From assembly GCA_902685375.1 (NCBI GenBank), contig CACRXE010000009.1:2501-66500 (forward strand): a stretch of DNA of 64,000 bases, in the 5' to 3' direction. The position numbers and the translations under genes are program-made. This DNA is from Neostethus bicornis. Lineage: Eukaryota; Chordata; Actinopteri; Atheriniformes; Phallostethidae. Shown here one piece after another: positions 1 through 10,206 of the stretch. The notes below the pieces were generated by a model. It worked only from the letters and a program-made list of their open reading frames with translations. It had not been told where the DNA came from and did no database searches. The stretch's first letter is position 1. The number at the start of each line of letters is the position of its first letter.

Positions 1-189
1 AACCCTAACCCTAACCCTAACCCTAACCCTAACCCTAACCCTAACCCTAACCCTAACCCTAACCCTAACCCTAAACCTAAACCTAAACCTAACCCTAACC
101 CTAACCCTAACCCTAAACCTAACCCTAAACCTAACCCTAACCCTAACCCTAACCCTAACCCTAACCCTAACCCTAACCCTAACCCTAAC

Positions 190-215
190 CGGGCATCGTG
201 GCAAAGTGTCCCTTA
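190..215. repeat. Subtelomeric module, short copy
   Basis: A 26-bp piece starting GGGCATCGTGGCAAAG and ending TCCCTTAC sits inside the telomeric array. It is identical to the 3' part of the longer module at 254-314, and, like that copy, is followed directly by CTAACCC repeats. Confidence 0.85.
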
Positions 216-253
216 CCTAACCCTAACCCTAACCCTAACCCTAACCCTAACCC

Positions 254-314
254 CACCGGGAAAGCCTCCTGCTCAAAGTGCCCGAATCGGGCATCGTGGC
301 AAAGTGTCCCTTAC
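254..314. repeat. Subtelomeric module, long copy
   Basis: A 61-bp block (CACCGGGAAAGCCTCC... to ...GTCCCTTAC) with telomeric repeats on both sides. It contains the palindrome GCCCGAATCGGGC. A near-identical copy lies at 2398-2459, also running into telomeric repeats, so this is a recurrent telomere-associated unit and not random sequence. Confidence 0.85.
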
Positions 315-336
315 CTAACCCTAACCCTAACCCTAA

Positions 337-1573
337 CCCTAGTATTATGTTACGGGTCAATTTGACCCATTTCAGTTTTTACTTTGTCCAAAGTACTGGT
401 TAACCATTCTTTATCTTCCTAAAATGTTTTGACTTTTTCTCATTTTGGGTCATGAACTCATGTGCAAAATCTGGACTCTTTGATGTGTAGTACAAATACA
501 ATGTCTGTGTCGAGTTTGTATACAAATACTTTGTATGATGTTATGGGTCATTTTGACCCATAACGTGTTGTGCTGGAGATAAGTGAAGGGCTGCAAGGTC
601 ACAACGTCACCTGTGACAACTTCTTTACAGCATACCGCCTTGGAGATGAACTTCTGAAGAGGAAGCTGACTATGTTGGGAACAATCAGAAGAAACAAGCC
701 CGAACTTCCCAAGAAAATTCTGACGGTGCAGGGCAGACCTCTGTATTCCTCAGTATTTGCTTTCAGTGAGAAAGCAACAGTTGTTTCATATTGCCCAAAG
801 AGAAACAAGAATGTTCTTGTAATGAGCACAATGCACACTGATGCATCTCTGAGTGCAAGAGACGACAGGAAGCCAAAAATGATCCGTGACTACAACTCCA
901 CCAAAGGGGGTGTTGATAATCTGGACAAACATACAGCTGCCAGCGCAAGACTGCTCGTTGGCCCTTGGTGATTTTCTTCAACATTGTCGATGTGTCTGCG
1001 TACAATGCCTATGTCCTGTGGACTCATATCAACCATGAATGGAATGCCGGCAAATTGATTCGACGACGGCTTTTCCTGGAGCAACTTGGCAAAGCACTTG
1101 TCACTCCGAGGATGCAGAGTCAATCCAGACCACCCAAAACTCCAGCAGCTGCAGCTGTCATTGAAAAAGTCAGGCTCATACCACCCAACCAATCTGCAAA
1201 TAATCCACTGGATACAGGTGTGAAGAAACGGAAAAGATGCCAGGTCTGTCCCTCCCGAGATGACAGTAAAACAAGTACCATTTGTGTGAAATGCAAGAAT
1301 TACATCTGCAGAAAACACACAGTTACATTATATCCATCATGCGGAGAACATGGAAAGTGTTGAACATTGACAATAAAGCAAGTTGACACACAAATAGTTC
1401 TGATGAAAAAAAAAAAGTTATTGTTTGTTTCTTTTTACAATGTACATAAAATCCAAAATAAAAATTTGATTGGTTTAACCTGTTTTTTTACTGTTTTGCA
1501 TGGATTTACTCTGCACGGGTCAAAATGACCTGCAACATAATCAATGTAATTATTTATCAACATAATACAAGGG
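337..1573 (+). mobile_element. piggyBac-family DNA transposon, internally deleted (copy 1)
   Basis: The ends form a terminal inverted repeat: CCCTAGTATTATGTT at 337-351 and its counterpart AACATAATACAAGGG at 1559-1573 (14 of 15 match). The right end is followed by TTAA (1574-1577), the piggyBac target; the left end is preceded by CTAA, which is part of the telomeric repeat. A second palindromic motif, GGGTCA(A/T)nTTGACCC, occurs at about 353-368, 545-560 and (degenerate) 1516-1533. The interior carries the C-terminal half of a transposase (570-1363) and an AATAAA at 1372-1377. At 1.24 kb it is about half the length of an autonomous piggyBac. Confidence 0.85.
570..1363 (+). pseudogene. piggyBac (PGBD-type) transposase remnant
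   Basis: Cut-and-paste DDD transposase, C-terminal half only. The frame from 570 contains HNVTCDNFFTAYRLGDELL, where the CDNF Asp is the second catalytic Asp of the family, and NSTKGGVDNLDK, with the third. At about 928-932 the frame is lost and resumes in +2 (TYSCQRKTARWP, then DVSAYNAYVLW), so the gene carries a frameshift of one or two bases. The 3' end encodes the Cys-rich finger (CQVC, CVKC, CRKH, CGEH) that closes many piggyBac transposases. The N-terminal domain and first catalytic Asp are missing: only about 265 residues remain of the usual 550-600. It cannot encode an active enzyme. The stop at 1361-1363 is followed by AATAAA. The family is certain; the subfamily was not resolved. 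Confidence 0.92.
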
Positions 1574-1784
1574 TTAAACATCATCCTACCAAGACACAAA
1601 CTTTTTTTCTCTCTCTCCCCCTCACCTTTTTTTTCCCCTTTTTTCCTCTTTATTTCCTTCCTCTCCCTCTCTCAATCTATCTTCCATTTCTCGGTGGATG
1701 GTTCTGGTAATGCTACTCCAAGCACAGACCGGAGGGATCTTATTGGGTCTCTCCATTACGGTCGCCGGACCATAATCCACCACT
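1574..1784. other. Pyrimidine-rich spacer, no gene
   Basis: After the TTAA at the piggyBac border there is a CT-rich stretch (1600-1690) and then unclassified unique-looking sequence. I see no coding potential or RNA gene. Confidence 0.5.
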
Positions 1785-2095
1785 CCTTCACACTTGTGAC
1801 TGTTCCGTTCTTTTTAACGAAGCACGGTTCCGACTGAGCGCTAGGGTTGGCTTTGTTATTGGATCTGGTTCACCACAAAGTCTTTGAATGGGTTACAATC
1901 GGTTGCCAAAACCCAAAAATTCTGTCTATCTCTCTATCTCTCTCTCCCTCTCTGTCTCTCTCTCTCCTTTATTTTTCACACTTGTGACTGATCTGTTCCT
2001 GATAATAAAGCACGGTTCTGACTGAGCGCTAAAGTTAGCTTTGTTACTGGTTCTGGATCACCACAAAGTCTTTGAATGGGTCACAGTCGGCTACC
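1785..2095. repeat. Direct repeat of about 120 bp, 190 bp apart, with CT microsatellite between
   Basis: 1791-1911 and 1978-2093 are diverged copies of one sequence: both contain CACTTGTGACTG, AAGCACGGTTC(C/T)GACTGAGCG and CACCACAAAGTCTTTGAATGGG. A (TC)n-rich microsatellite at 1927-1967 separates them. The second copy has AATAAAG just before the shared GCACGGTT block, which looks like an LTR R/U5 polyadenylation region, but I see no TG...CA ends or coding sequence. Unclassified; possibly two LTR edges or a tandem duplication. Confidence 0.6.
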
Positions 2096-2202
2096 GGAAC
2101 ATTAGGCGACATGCGTCGGCCAGTGCCTCCCACACTTCGATAACCTATACCAAACTATACGGCTGATGATTCTGTGTAGGGGTTGTCGTCGATATAGCAA
2201 TC

Positions 2203-2486
2203 TTACCTAACCCTAACCCTCTAGTTGCCAGAGTACATACTGCAATTGTCTTTATTGGTTAAACTAGAAGATAAATGTAGCAGAAAATTTAACAGCAGAG
2301 CAAACCGGCTCCATCTCCTAAACACTATTCGTACAGGCACAAAACAGGTACTTTTGGAACCGGGCTGGTCACAAATGGGTGGGTACGCAAAGTTTCAACA
2401 CCGGGAAAGCTTCCTGCTCAAAGTGCCCGAATCGGGCATTGTGGCAAAGTGTCCCTTACCCTAACCCTAACCCTACCCTAACCCTG
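2203..2486. repeat. Subtelomeric unit bounded by interstitial telomeric islands
   Basis: TTACCTAACCCTAACCCT at 2203-2220 and CTTACCCTAACCCTAACC at about 2455-2486 bracket about 235 bp of other sequence. The right part of that interior (2398-2459) is the same module as 254-314. The left junction repeats the TTAC-CTAACCC boundary seen at 212-220 and 311-320. This is remnant subtelomere or an ancient telomere fusion/rearrangement tract. Confidence 0.8.
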
Positions 2487-2487
2487 A

Positions 2488-3857
2488 CTTGGAGAAATTT
2501 TTTTAAACTGAATCAAATTATTATACACAGGCCCCACAGCTTGCATAATGACAAATAATAACCTATCGGAAAAAATCACATTGGAAAGATCCACTCGGCA
2601 GGGTTGCCCATTATCTCCGCTATTGTTTATTTTGGCTATTGAGCCCCTGGCTATGTCAATTAGAAATTAGACAAATCTTTTTGGAATAACAATTGGACGA
2701 TAAGAACATACTAGAATATCACTTTATGCAGACAACATCATTCTATTTTTATCAAATCATTCGGTTAGTATTTCCGCCGTCTTGGAGGTAATTAGAAAGT
2801 TCAGTCAATTCTCGGGATCTAGTATTAATGACACAAAATCTGCAATATTATTCTTAAACAAAGCAGAGAGAGCCTGCCCGGTTATACCGACACCATTTTT
2901 AAACGCTGAAGATGGGTTTACCTACCTTGGAATTAGGGTTACTCTTCAGATGGGTGCAATTGCTACAGCTAATTATGACCCGCTGATGAGTGAGGTACAC
3001 TTGAAAGGTGGACCAAACTCCCACTATCTTTGATTGGTCAAATTAATTTAATTAAAATGGCTATTCTGCCAAAATTTCTGTATCTTTTTCAGTCTCGTCC
3101 ACTGTCGCTACCAGAACCCTTCTTCTGAGAACTGAACAGCCGGTTTTGCAGATTTCTCTGGAACAACAGAAAACTTCGACTCAGACTAAAATTACTGTAT
3201 TTGCCGTATGACCGAGGGGGTTTGCAACTCCCTAATTTTAAGTGGTACTATTGGTCTGCTCAGCTACGTCGTGCTATGTTTTACTTTTCTACACTATCCA
3301 TACCAGCATGGGTGTTTCTTGAACAGTCATCCTCTGTACTTCCACTTAATCTTTATCACTCTCCACTGAAAAAGACATCTAATCCTTTTCTTAAAAACAC
3401 AATTGACATTGAGTACAAAGCCCATAAAAATATGGGCAACACATCCTCTATTTCTCACTTCTCTCCCATCTGGGGTAATACTCAGTAGTATTACTACATC
3501 CGGGGTAATACTCAGTAGTAGTAATACTCACTGGGCACAGCAGATGGAGGTTTTAAGAAATGGGCGGACCAGGGATTGCAAAAACTTGGAGATTTATATG
3601 TGGATGGTAAACTATTGTCATTTGATGAACTCTGTTCAAAATATTCTGTACCCAGAAAACACTTTTTCAAATATTTACAGCTAGAACACTTCATTCGATC
3701 AAAGCACTGTGACACTCAAGAACTGTTTGGAAGGTGTGGTTATGAAACATATATACAGTAGACAGCAAATATCTTTACTTTATGCCATGCTTGTTTCTAC
3801 AGACAAGGAATCTAGTTTTGATAAAATGACAGGATGGAGTTCAGATATTAAAACTTC
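2488..3857 (+). pseudogene. L1-type LINE reverse transcriptase remnant
   Basis: Non-LTR retrotransposon ORF2, RT to C-terminus, 5' truncated. About 2590-2660 reads STRQGCPLSPLLFILAIEPL, the RT block around the L1-type GxxQG motif. About 2722-2740 reads SLYADNIILFL, the catalytic YADD having become YADN. Then come FSGSSINDTKSAIL (2800s), FTYLGIRV (2920s), and the L1-type C-terminal block PYDRGGLQLPNFKWYYWSAQ at 3201 onward. FDELCSKYSVPRKHFFKYLQ (about 3615-3680) is the conserved far C-terminus. Several stops and frameshifts separate these blocks, and a GTAATACTCAGTAGTA microsatellite expansion lies at 3474-3528. It ends at the TTAA (3858-3861) where a piggyBac element begins. Dead. Confidence 0.88.
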
Positions 3858-3997
3858 TTAACATCCAATATACCGGCGCCGATACGTTTTGTGTTTTTTT
3901 TTTCTTCACTCATAAAGATACTTATTCTTTGTTCAACTCCACTAAGTTATACCTCGTTTTAAAGCTTAGACTTTCAATAAAACGATTATAGCATCCA

Positions 3998-4398
3998 TGT
4001 CAGGGTTTGTTGTGTGGATGAGAAGCAGGGCAGTAGATGCTCCAAACAAAGTCTTTTAATTAACAAATCCAAACTGAAAACAAGCTTGCGCCGAGCAAAA
4101 TACTAAACATCTCAAAACCTAGAGCTAGAAAACACAAAACTCGCCTCCAAACATCAACTGGCAAGTACAGGAAAACAGAGAGACAAGACAAACACGCAGG
4201 AGAGTGAGGAAAAGCAACCCCTTAAATACTGGCAGGAGAAAAATAGGAACCAGGTGAAGATCATTAGGGAAGAGTGGTGATCAGACCAGGGAGACACACC
4301 AAAGAGCAACACAGCACCTAAAAGGAAATAAAGTGAGTGATTTCAAAATAAAACAGGAAATGAACAAAAACACTCTGACTTCCTGACTAAAGCTGACA
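3998..4398 (-). repeat. 3' LTR of the decayed chromovirus
   Basis: 401 bp, starts TGTCAGGGTTTG and ends GCTGACA in plus orientation, so both ends are TG/CA. Preceded on the left by ATCCA. Nearly the same sequence as 8476-8877, with scattered substitutions showing age. On the minus strand a TATTTAA box (plus 4225 region) precedes a GCGTGTTTGTCTTG transcript-start-like segment. Confidence 0.95.
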
Positions 4399-4401
4399 GT
4401 A

Positions 4402-7400
4402 CCCCTCCCTCAACGTGCGTCTCCAGGTGCACTGCGAAACTTGTCCGGATGACTTCGATGGAAGTCCAGAATGAGACCCTTATCCAGGATATGAGAGGAC
4501 GGCTCCCATGACCGCTCTTCAGGACTGTACCCCACCAAGTCCACCAGATATTGCAACCCACGGCCACGCCTTCGGACATCCAAGAGCCGGCGGACACTAT
4601 ATGCGGGGTGATCGTCAATGAGCCACGGTGGGGGAGGAGGAGTCGGCGCAAGTTGAAGGGGGCTGGTAACATGGGGCTTCACCTGAGAAACATGAAAGAC
4701 AGGGTGGATTTGCAGGGTTCGAGAAAGCTGCAGTCTCACAGTCATCGGGTTTAGTATTCTTTCAATGGTGAAGGGACCGATGTAATTGGGGGATAATTTC
4801 TTGGATTCGGTGCGGAGACGAATATTGGCTGTTGGGAGGTACACAGACTGACCCACCACGTATGGGGGAGCAGCAGAACGACATCGATCCGCAAGCCTCT
4901 TGTTCGCAGCCGATGAACGAAGCAGCGCCGCACGGGCCTCCCTCCAAATGCGCCAACATCGCTGGACCTGATGCTGTACAGAGGGGACTGCAATGCCCAC
5001 CTCCTCCTCCGGAAACAGCGGGGGTAGGTAGCTACTCAAATGGGGAGAGAACAGAGGCAGATGTCGTGAGGGTATTGTGTGCATACTCAACCCACGGAAG
5101 ATCTGTGCTTCAGGTGGTCTGACAGCGGGCACAAATGCAGCAGAGGGCTGCTTCCAGGTCCTGATTGGTCCTCTCTGTCTGGCCATTGGTCTGAGGATGA
5201 AACCCAGAAGAGAGACTAGCGTTGACCCCAAAAGCCTTACAAAAGGCCCGCCAGACCTGAGAGATACACTGGGGCCCGCGATCTGAGACTATATCACTGG
5301 GCAAACCATGTAGCCAGAAAACGTGCCTGATCATTAGTCAGGCTGTTTCAGATGCAGTGGGAAGTTTGGTCAGGGCAATGAAGTGGGCTGCCTTAGAAAA
5401 ACGATCAACCACCGTCAGAATAGTGTTCTTTCCACTTGACATTGGCAAACCTGTCACAAAGTCCAGGGTGATGATGTGGGACCAGGGTCGTCCAGGTACG
5501 GGGAGTGGCCGCAGTTCTCCAGAGGGAAGCTTGTTGCTGGACTTGCCTCTGGCGCAGACGAGGCAAGCTGCCACAAATTCCCTGACATCCTTAGCCAGGC
5601 TAGGCCACCAAAAACGGCAACAAATGAATGATTCAGTCCTGCGAGCCCCTGGATGACAGGTCAGACAGGAGGCATGCGCCCACTGGAGGACCTTTGTTCG
5701 TGCCGATTTGGGAACAAATAGTTTGTTAGCTGGTCCCCCACCTGGATCTGGTTCCTGTCGTTGAGCCTCCTGGATCTCCTCAGTCAATCGCCATCTCAGC
5801 GTTCGCAAGACGCAGGAGGGAGGTACTATAGTCCCCGACTCCTCAGGGTTGTCCACAGGTTCAAATTGTCTGGATAGGGCATCAGGTTTAACGATGTTAG
5901 AGCCAGGGTGAAAAGAGATCACAAAATTAAAACGGTCAGAAAACAATGCCCACCGAGCCTGACTGGAGTTTAATTGTTTAGCCATCCGAACGTATGCCAG
6001 GTTCTTATGGTCCGTCCAGACTATGAATGGTTGTTCAGCCCCCTCTAACCAGTGACGCCATTCCTCAAGAGCGAGCTTGATGGCAAGGAGCTCTTTATTG
6101 CCCACATCATAGTTACGTTCTGCAGCACTAAGCCGTCGGGAAAAGAACGCACAAGGGTGCAACTTATCCCCTGCCCCCGACATCTGAGAGAGAACAGCCC
6201 CTACTCCAAAAGCCGAGGCATCCACCTCCACAATAAACTGGCGAGCAGGGTCAGGCGCCACCACAGAACTAAACCCACGAATAAACCTACGAAGAAAATT
6301 GGCAAACCCTCGGAACCGCTGGAGTTGTTTACGGTTAACAGGGGTGGGCCACTCCAGAACAGCCTTTATCTTCTCAGGATCAGGCCTAACTTCACCCTGA
6401 GCTATTACAAAACCCAAAAAGGAAACAGAGGAAGTATCTAATTTACACTTCTCAGCTTTCACAAACGGCCTGTTCTCCAAAAGACGTTGGAGCACCAATC
6501 GAACATGCCGCCTATGTTCGGTATGGCTCTTAGAAAACACCAGAATATCATCTAGATAAACAAAAACAAAGTGATGCAAAAAATCCCGCAGAACATCATT
6601 AATTAAGTTTTGAAAAACCGCGGGAGCATTGGTAAGTCCAAAAGGCATTACAAGGTACTCAAAGTGACCCATCGGTGTGTTAAACGCAGTCTTCCATTCG
6701 TCCCAAGAACGAATACGCACCAAGTGATAAGCATTTCTCAGGTCAAGGGGGGAGAAAATACAGGCCTCTTAAAGAGTGTCAAAAGCAGAGTTCATCAACG
6801 GAAGTGTATAGTTGTTCTTAACAGTAATGCCGTTAAGTCCCCAAAAGTCCACGCAGGGACGAAGAGAGCCATCCTTCTTACTAACAAAGAAAAACCCTGT
6901 TCCGACCGATGACGAAGACGGGCTAATCAGGCCAGAGTCCAAAGAGTCAAATATTTATTGTTCCATAGCTTCACGCTCCGGTTTGGACAAACTATACAAA
7001 CGAGAGGTAGGCAGCGTGGCCCCAGGAGTAAGGTCTATGGCGCAGTCATAAGGACGATGAGGAGGCAGAGAACATGCCCTATCTTTACTATATACCGCGG
7101 CAAGATCGTGATACTCTGCTGGAACCCGAGATAGATCAGGTGAGGACGGCGCCACCATTGGGTCTGAGAGGTCAGAATAAGGGGTGTGAGCTGAACGCAG
7201 ACAGGTGGCGGGGCAATGATCACTCCAGCCAGTCAACCGGCTGGAGGGCCAATCAATGACTGGGTTATGGTGAACTAACCAGGGTTGACCCAACACCACT
7301 GGGTTCTGGGGGGAATCGAGAAGAAAAAATCTGGTTTGTTCATGATGGTTACCCGACACCACTAGATTAAAAGGGGTCAGAATGATATTTAACAGTGGAG

Positions 7401-7640
7401 ACCAAAAGACCATTAAGAGACGTGACTCTGAGAGGTTGACTAAGAGTCTCAAAAGTAATGCCCGCCTGTCTGGCCAGCTTAACATCTAAGAGGTTCTGCT
7501 CAGAACCAGAGTCAACGAGGGCTTTAACAACCGAGGGTCTCTCCTTAGACCAAATAGTAACCTCTAAGGAAAGAGAAGAACCAGATGTGGTGGACATACG
7601 CTCCTCGCCTGCCAATCTGCCCACCTTCAGAGACAAGCGG
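4402..7640 (-). pseudogene. Chromovirus pol remnant (PR-RT-RH-IN-chromodomain)
   Basis: Minus-strand pol. The aspartic protease motif ALVDSGSEQNLLD lies near 7520. The RT linker (AEYHDLAAVYSKDRACSLPP) at about 7110 ends in a stop at 6955. RT palm resumes below 6723 with YLVMPFGLTNAPAVFQ and YLDDILVFS (about 6546-6565), so the catalytic YLDD is intact. RNase H (FIVEVDASAFGVGAVLSQ) follows. Between the RT thumb and RNase H about 45 residues are missing compared with the intact element, an internal deletion near 6260. Integrase has the zinc HHCC region and LDFVTGLP (first Asp), a stop at about 5338, then SDRGPQC and NGQTERTNQ. The C-terminus at about 4640-4450 is a chromodomain (YSVRRLLDVRRRGRGLQYLV). 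At least four breaks make it inactive. Confidence 0.92.
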
Positions 7641-8459
7641 GGGCTTTTGGGTTCTTCGGACAGTTCCTGACTATACGACCTCTCTGACCACAATAGAGGC
7701 ACTCACCTGACCGTATCTGACGCTCCCGTTCAGCCGTCGTAGTCAATTGCGTCCTAACTGCAGCAAAAACAGCAAAAACAGAACGGTTCAGTGCAGGACG
7801 ATCAAATCCCTGAGGTCTCTCCCTCAGACGAGAAGACGAGCGATAAACTTCCCTGTCCCACAGCTTGTCGTCAACCCGAATTGAAAATAAAATCCCTGTT
7901 TTATCCGAAACAGAGCCGTATCTCTCCCTGGTCTGATCCGCTGAAAAACCCGGGCCAGGGCCTCGGTGAAGGCCTGTAGAGATGCGCAGACAGAGGAACG
8001 GCGCGCCCACTCGGTCGTGGCCCAACTCTCAGCTCGTCCTGATAGTCGGGAGATGATAAATGCCACTTTCTCCAGGTCTGAAGGAAAAGAGGCCGACTGG
8101 AGCTGGAAACATAATTCACACTATGTCCGAAAGGGTCGGCAGTCACCTAAATCTCCAGACCATCGTTCTGGAGGTGGCATGGGTGTAGCTCCGGAAGCAG
8201 AGGGGACAGGTGCTGGCGCCAGTGTTGGTGTATCGGGACCCGGAGAGCTGGTTGGCAGCAAGGGAGATGAACTGAGCTGCTGCAATCCTTGTGATATCTG
8301 GAGCACCTGATCGCTGAGAACAATTAGCTGTTGGTTAGTCTGTCCGGAAACCTCCACTATATCCTGGCGGAGACGGTCTATTTGCTTCTGCTGAAGTTGG
8401 GAATCTCGGTCCTGTTTAGCGAGCGCCGCTCGCACTGTTCCGCTGTCCATAGTATCCAT
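7640..8459 (-). pseudogene. Chromovirus gag remnant
   Basis: Capsid/nucleocapsid polyprotein of the decayed chromovirus. It starts MDTMDSGTVRAALAKQ at 8459, 16 bp inside the 5' LTR; a Gln-rich coiled segment follows. After CRPF the frame is lost near 8130 and resumes as ELCFQLQSASFPSDLEKVAF, the sushi-type capsid core (…ISRLSGRAESWATTEW… at about 8050). A further shift precedes the nucleocapsid. The zinc knuckle at about 7690 reads CLYCGQRGRIVRNC: the CX2CX4HX4C histidine is replaced by arginine. Non-functional. Compare the intact gag at 51326-52318. Confidence 0.88.
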
Positions 8460-8475
8460 TTTGGCAGGTTTGTTC

Positions 8476-8877
8476 TGTCAGGGTTTGTTGTGTGGATACA
8501 AAGCAGGACAGTAGATGCTCCAAACAAAGTCTTTTAATTAACAAATCCAAACTGAAAACAAGCTTGCGCCGAGCAAAATACTAAACATCTCAAAACCTAG
8601 AGCTAGAAAACACGAAACTCGCCTCCAAACATCAACTGACAAGTGCGGGAAACCAGAAAGACAAGACAAACCCGCAGGGGAGTGAGGAAAAGCAACCCCT
8701 TTAAATACTGGCAGGAGAAAAATAGGAACCAGGTGAAGATCATTAGGGAAGAGTGGTGATCAGACCAGGGAGACACACCTAAGAGCAACACAGTACCTGA
8801 AAGGAAATAAAGTGAGTGATTTCAAAATAAAACAGGAAATGAACAAAAACACTCTGACTTCCTGACTAAACCTGACA
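8476..8877 (-). repeat. 5' LTR of the decayed chromovirus
   Basis: 402 bp, TG...CA, followed on the right by the second ATCCA. On the minus strand it carries a TATTTAAAGG box (about plus 8698-8707). Immediately inside it lies GAACAAACCTGCC (minus strand, plus 8463-8475), in the position of the primer binding site. Its complement partly matches the LTR's own predicted transcript start (GCGGGTTTGTCT), which fits a decayed self-priming element. Confidence 0.93.
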
Positions 8878-10206
8878 ATCCATTCTTATGTTTTTGCTAG
8901 TTTCAAGAAGAAATAACTTATTATCCGCCAAAAAAAATCAAACTGTGTAGAGCAAATTTCTTACCGGTGATCAAGTTCTGACAGCCTCAGACGGGTTCGA
9001 TCTCTATGTAATTGGTCTCAATTTGTCCGTAATAATCCATAGAATAACTATATGAAATCGTATTTTCTCGAAAGTAATCCAGTTTGGAGAAATACTCCAG
9101 AAAACGTGATTTTTTTTTTCTGTGAGAAATCCATGGTAAAACGTAGCAGTCGCATTCCAATCTCCATAGCAACTGCCAAGCTGTGTTTCTAAGTTCATCC
9201 TGGGGATCTTTATTTTCTTCACGAAGTTATCTACAAAATGAGACCATTCGCAAAACTTTCCGATCATGGGTTTGTTTGTTAGAAGGCTTTGAATAAAAGA
9301 AGCGCTCCTCCTTCAGCTAACAGTAGCATTAGCTTGTTAGGTGCCAGCTAATGACATCACTTAAAAAGATATAATTGGCCTATAAAGATAGCTGATAATT
9401 ACAGCTTCAAAACGAGGCGCTCAACTCAAAACCGGACCAATCCGATCGCTTTTTATTCAGCTGCGTAATGGAATCTTACAACAACAAACCAAGGCCATCT
9501 TGGTGCATCAAGACGCATACCTCAGCTCCATGAGGGCAGACAGACTGAGTGAGTGATCACAGATTGAGTGATTTTCAAGTTTATTTTCAACTTTTCTTTT
9601 GGCAAACTGTATTACTGGGGTTTTGGAGCATATTTTTTATCCAAAAAACTTTTATTGTGCATGATTTTTATGAAAAAAATTATAATTACAGCCAAAATTA
9701 GAAAATTAAAGCCAAGAAAATAAAATAAAAAAAAAAAGTTACAGAAACACTAATAAGCATTTTTATGACTAAAAAGGTGATAGAATGGCAAAAATTCAAT
9801 TTGGTACACTTTTAGACAGCTTATTCCGAATGGACATTTTTTTACTAAAAGGTCAATGAATAAAAAAACTTTTGTACCTAGAGATCTGAAACTTTACACA
9901 GTTGCTGTCAACAAGATTTTTGCCATACATATGGAAGGAATTATGCCTACTAAGAAGTATGTCTTGGCTAGGGACATTGGAAAATGAAAAGAAATTAGGC
10001 AAGGTTAAAAATGTACAATTCTTTTATGTTAGAACTACTGTAGGATAGGTTCTGAAGCTCTGACACTCTTCATGTACATATTTGCAGAAACTAGAAGGTC
10101 TAAGCTTTATTTTGATGTATAGTACAAGCATGTGACTTGAAAGATGTTGCTGTAATAAGCAATGGCATATGGGTATGTCCAACTATCGTGCACAGCTCGA
10201 AGATAG

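Larger units (their letters stand above)
1..336. repeat. Telomeric repeat array (CCCTAA)n, degenerate
   Basis: Tandem CCCTAA (TTAGGG on the other strand) starts at base 1, as expected for the left end of a chromosome in 5'-to-3' orientation toward the centromere. The array is not pure: AAACCT variants occur near 71-90 and 115-130, and two non-telomeric modules interrupt it (190-215 and 254-314). Such variants are typical of proximal rather than distal telomere sequence. The array stops where a piggyBac tip begins at 337. Confidence 0.97.
3998..8877 (-). mobile_element. Ty3/gypsy chromovirus (sushi/Tf1 group), decayed
   Basis: Complete LTR retrotransposon structure on the minus strand: LTRs at 3998-4398 and 8476-8877 (both TG...CA, about 401 bp, a few differences), 5-bp target duplication ATCCA at 3993-3997 and 8878-8882, a polypurine tract GAGGGAGGGGTAC (minus strand) next to the 3' LTR at 4399-4411, and gag then pol in order. 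Gene order protease-RT-RNase H-integrase-chromodomain places it among chromoviruses. Gag and pol carry stops, frameshifts and an internal deletion. It is a degenerate relative of the intact element at 50929-55964, though the LTRs are not alignable by eye. Confidence 0.95.

Noticed and set aside
1691..2200. Endogenous retrovirus LTR
   Set aside because: AATAAA and repeat structure are suggestive, but TG...CA ends, target duplication and gag-pol are absent.
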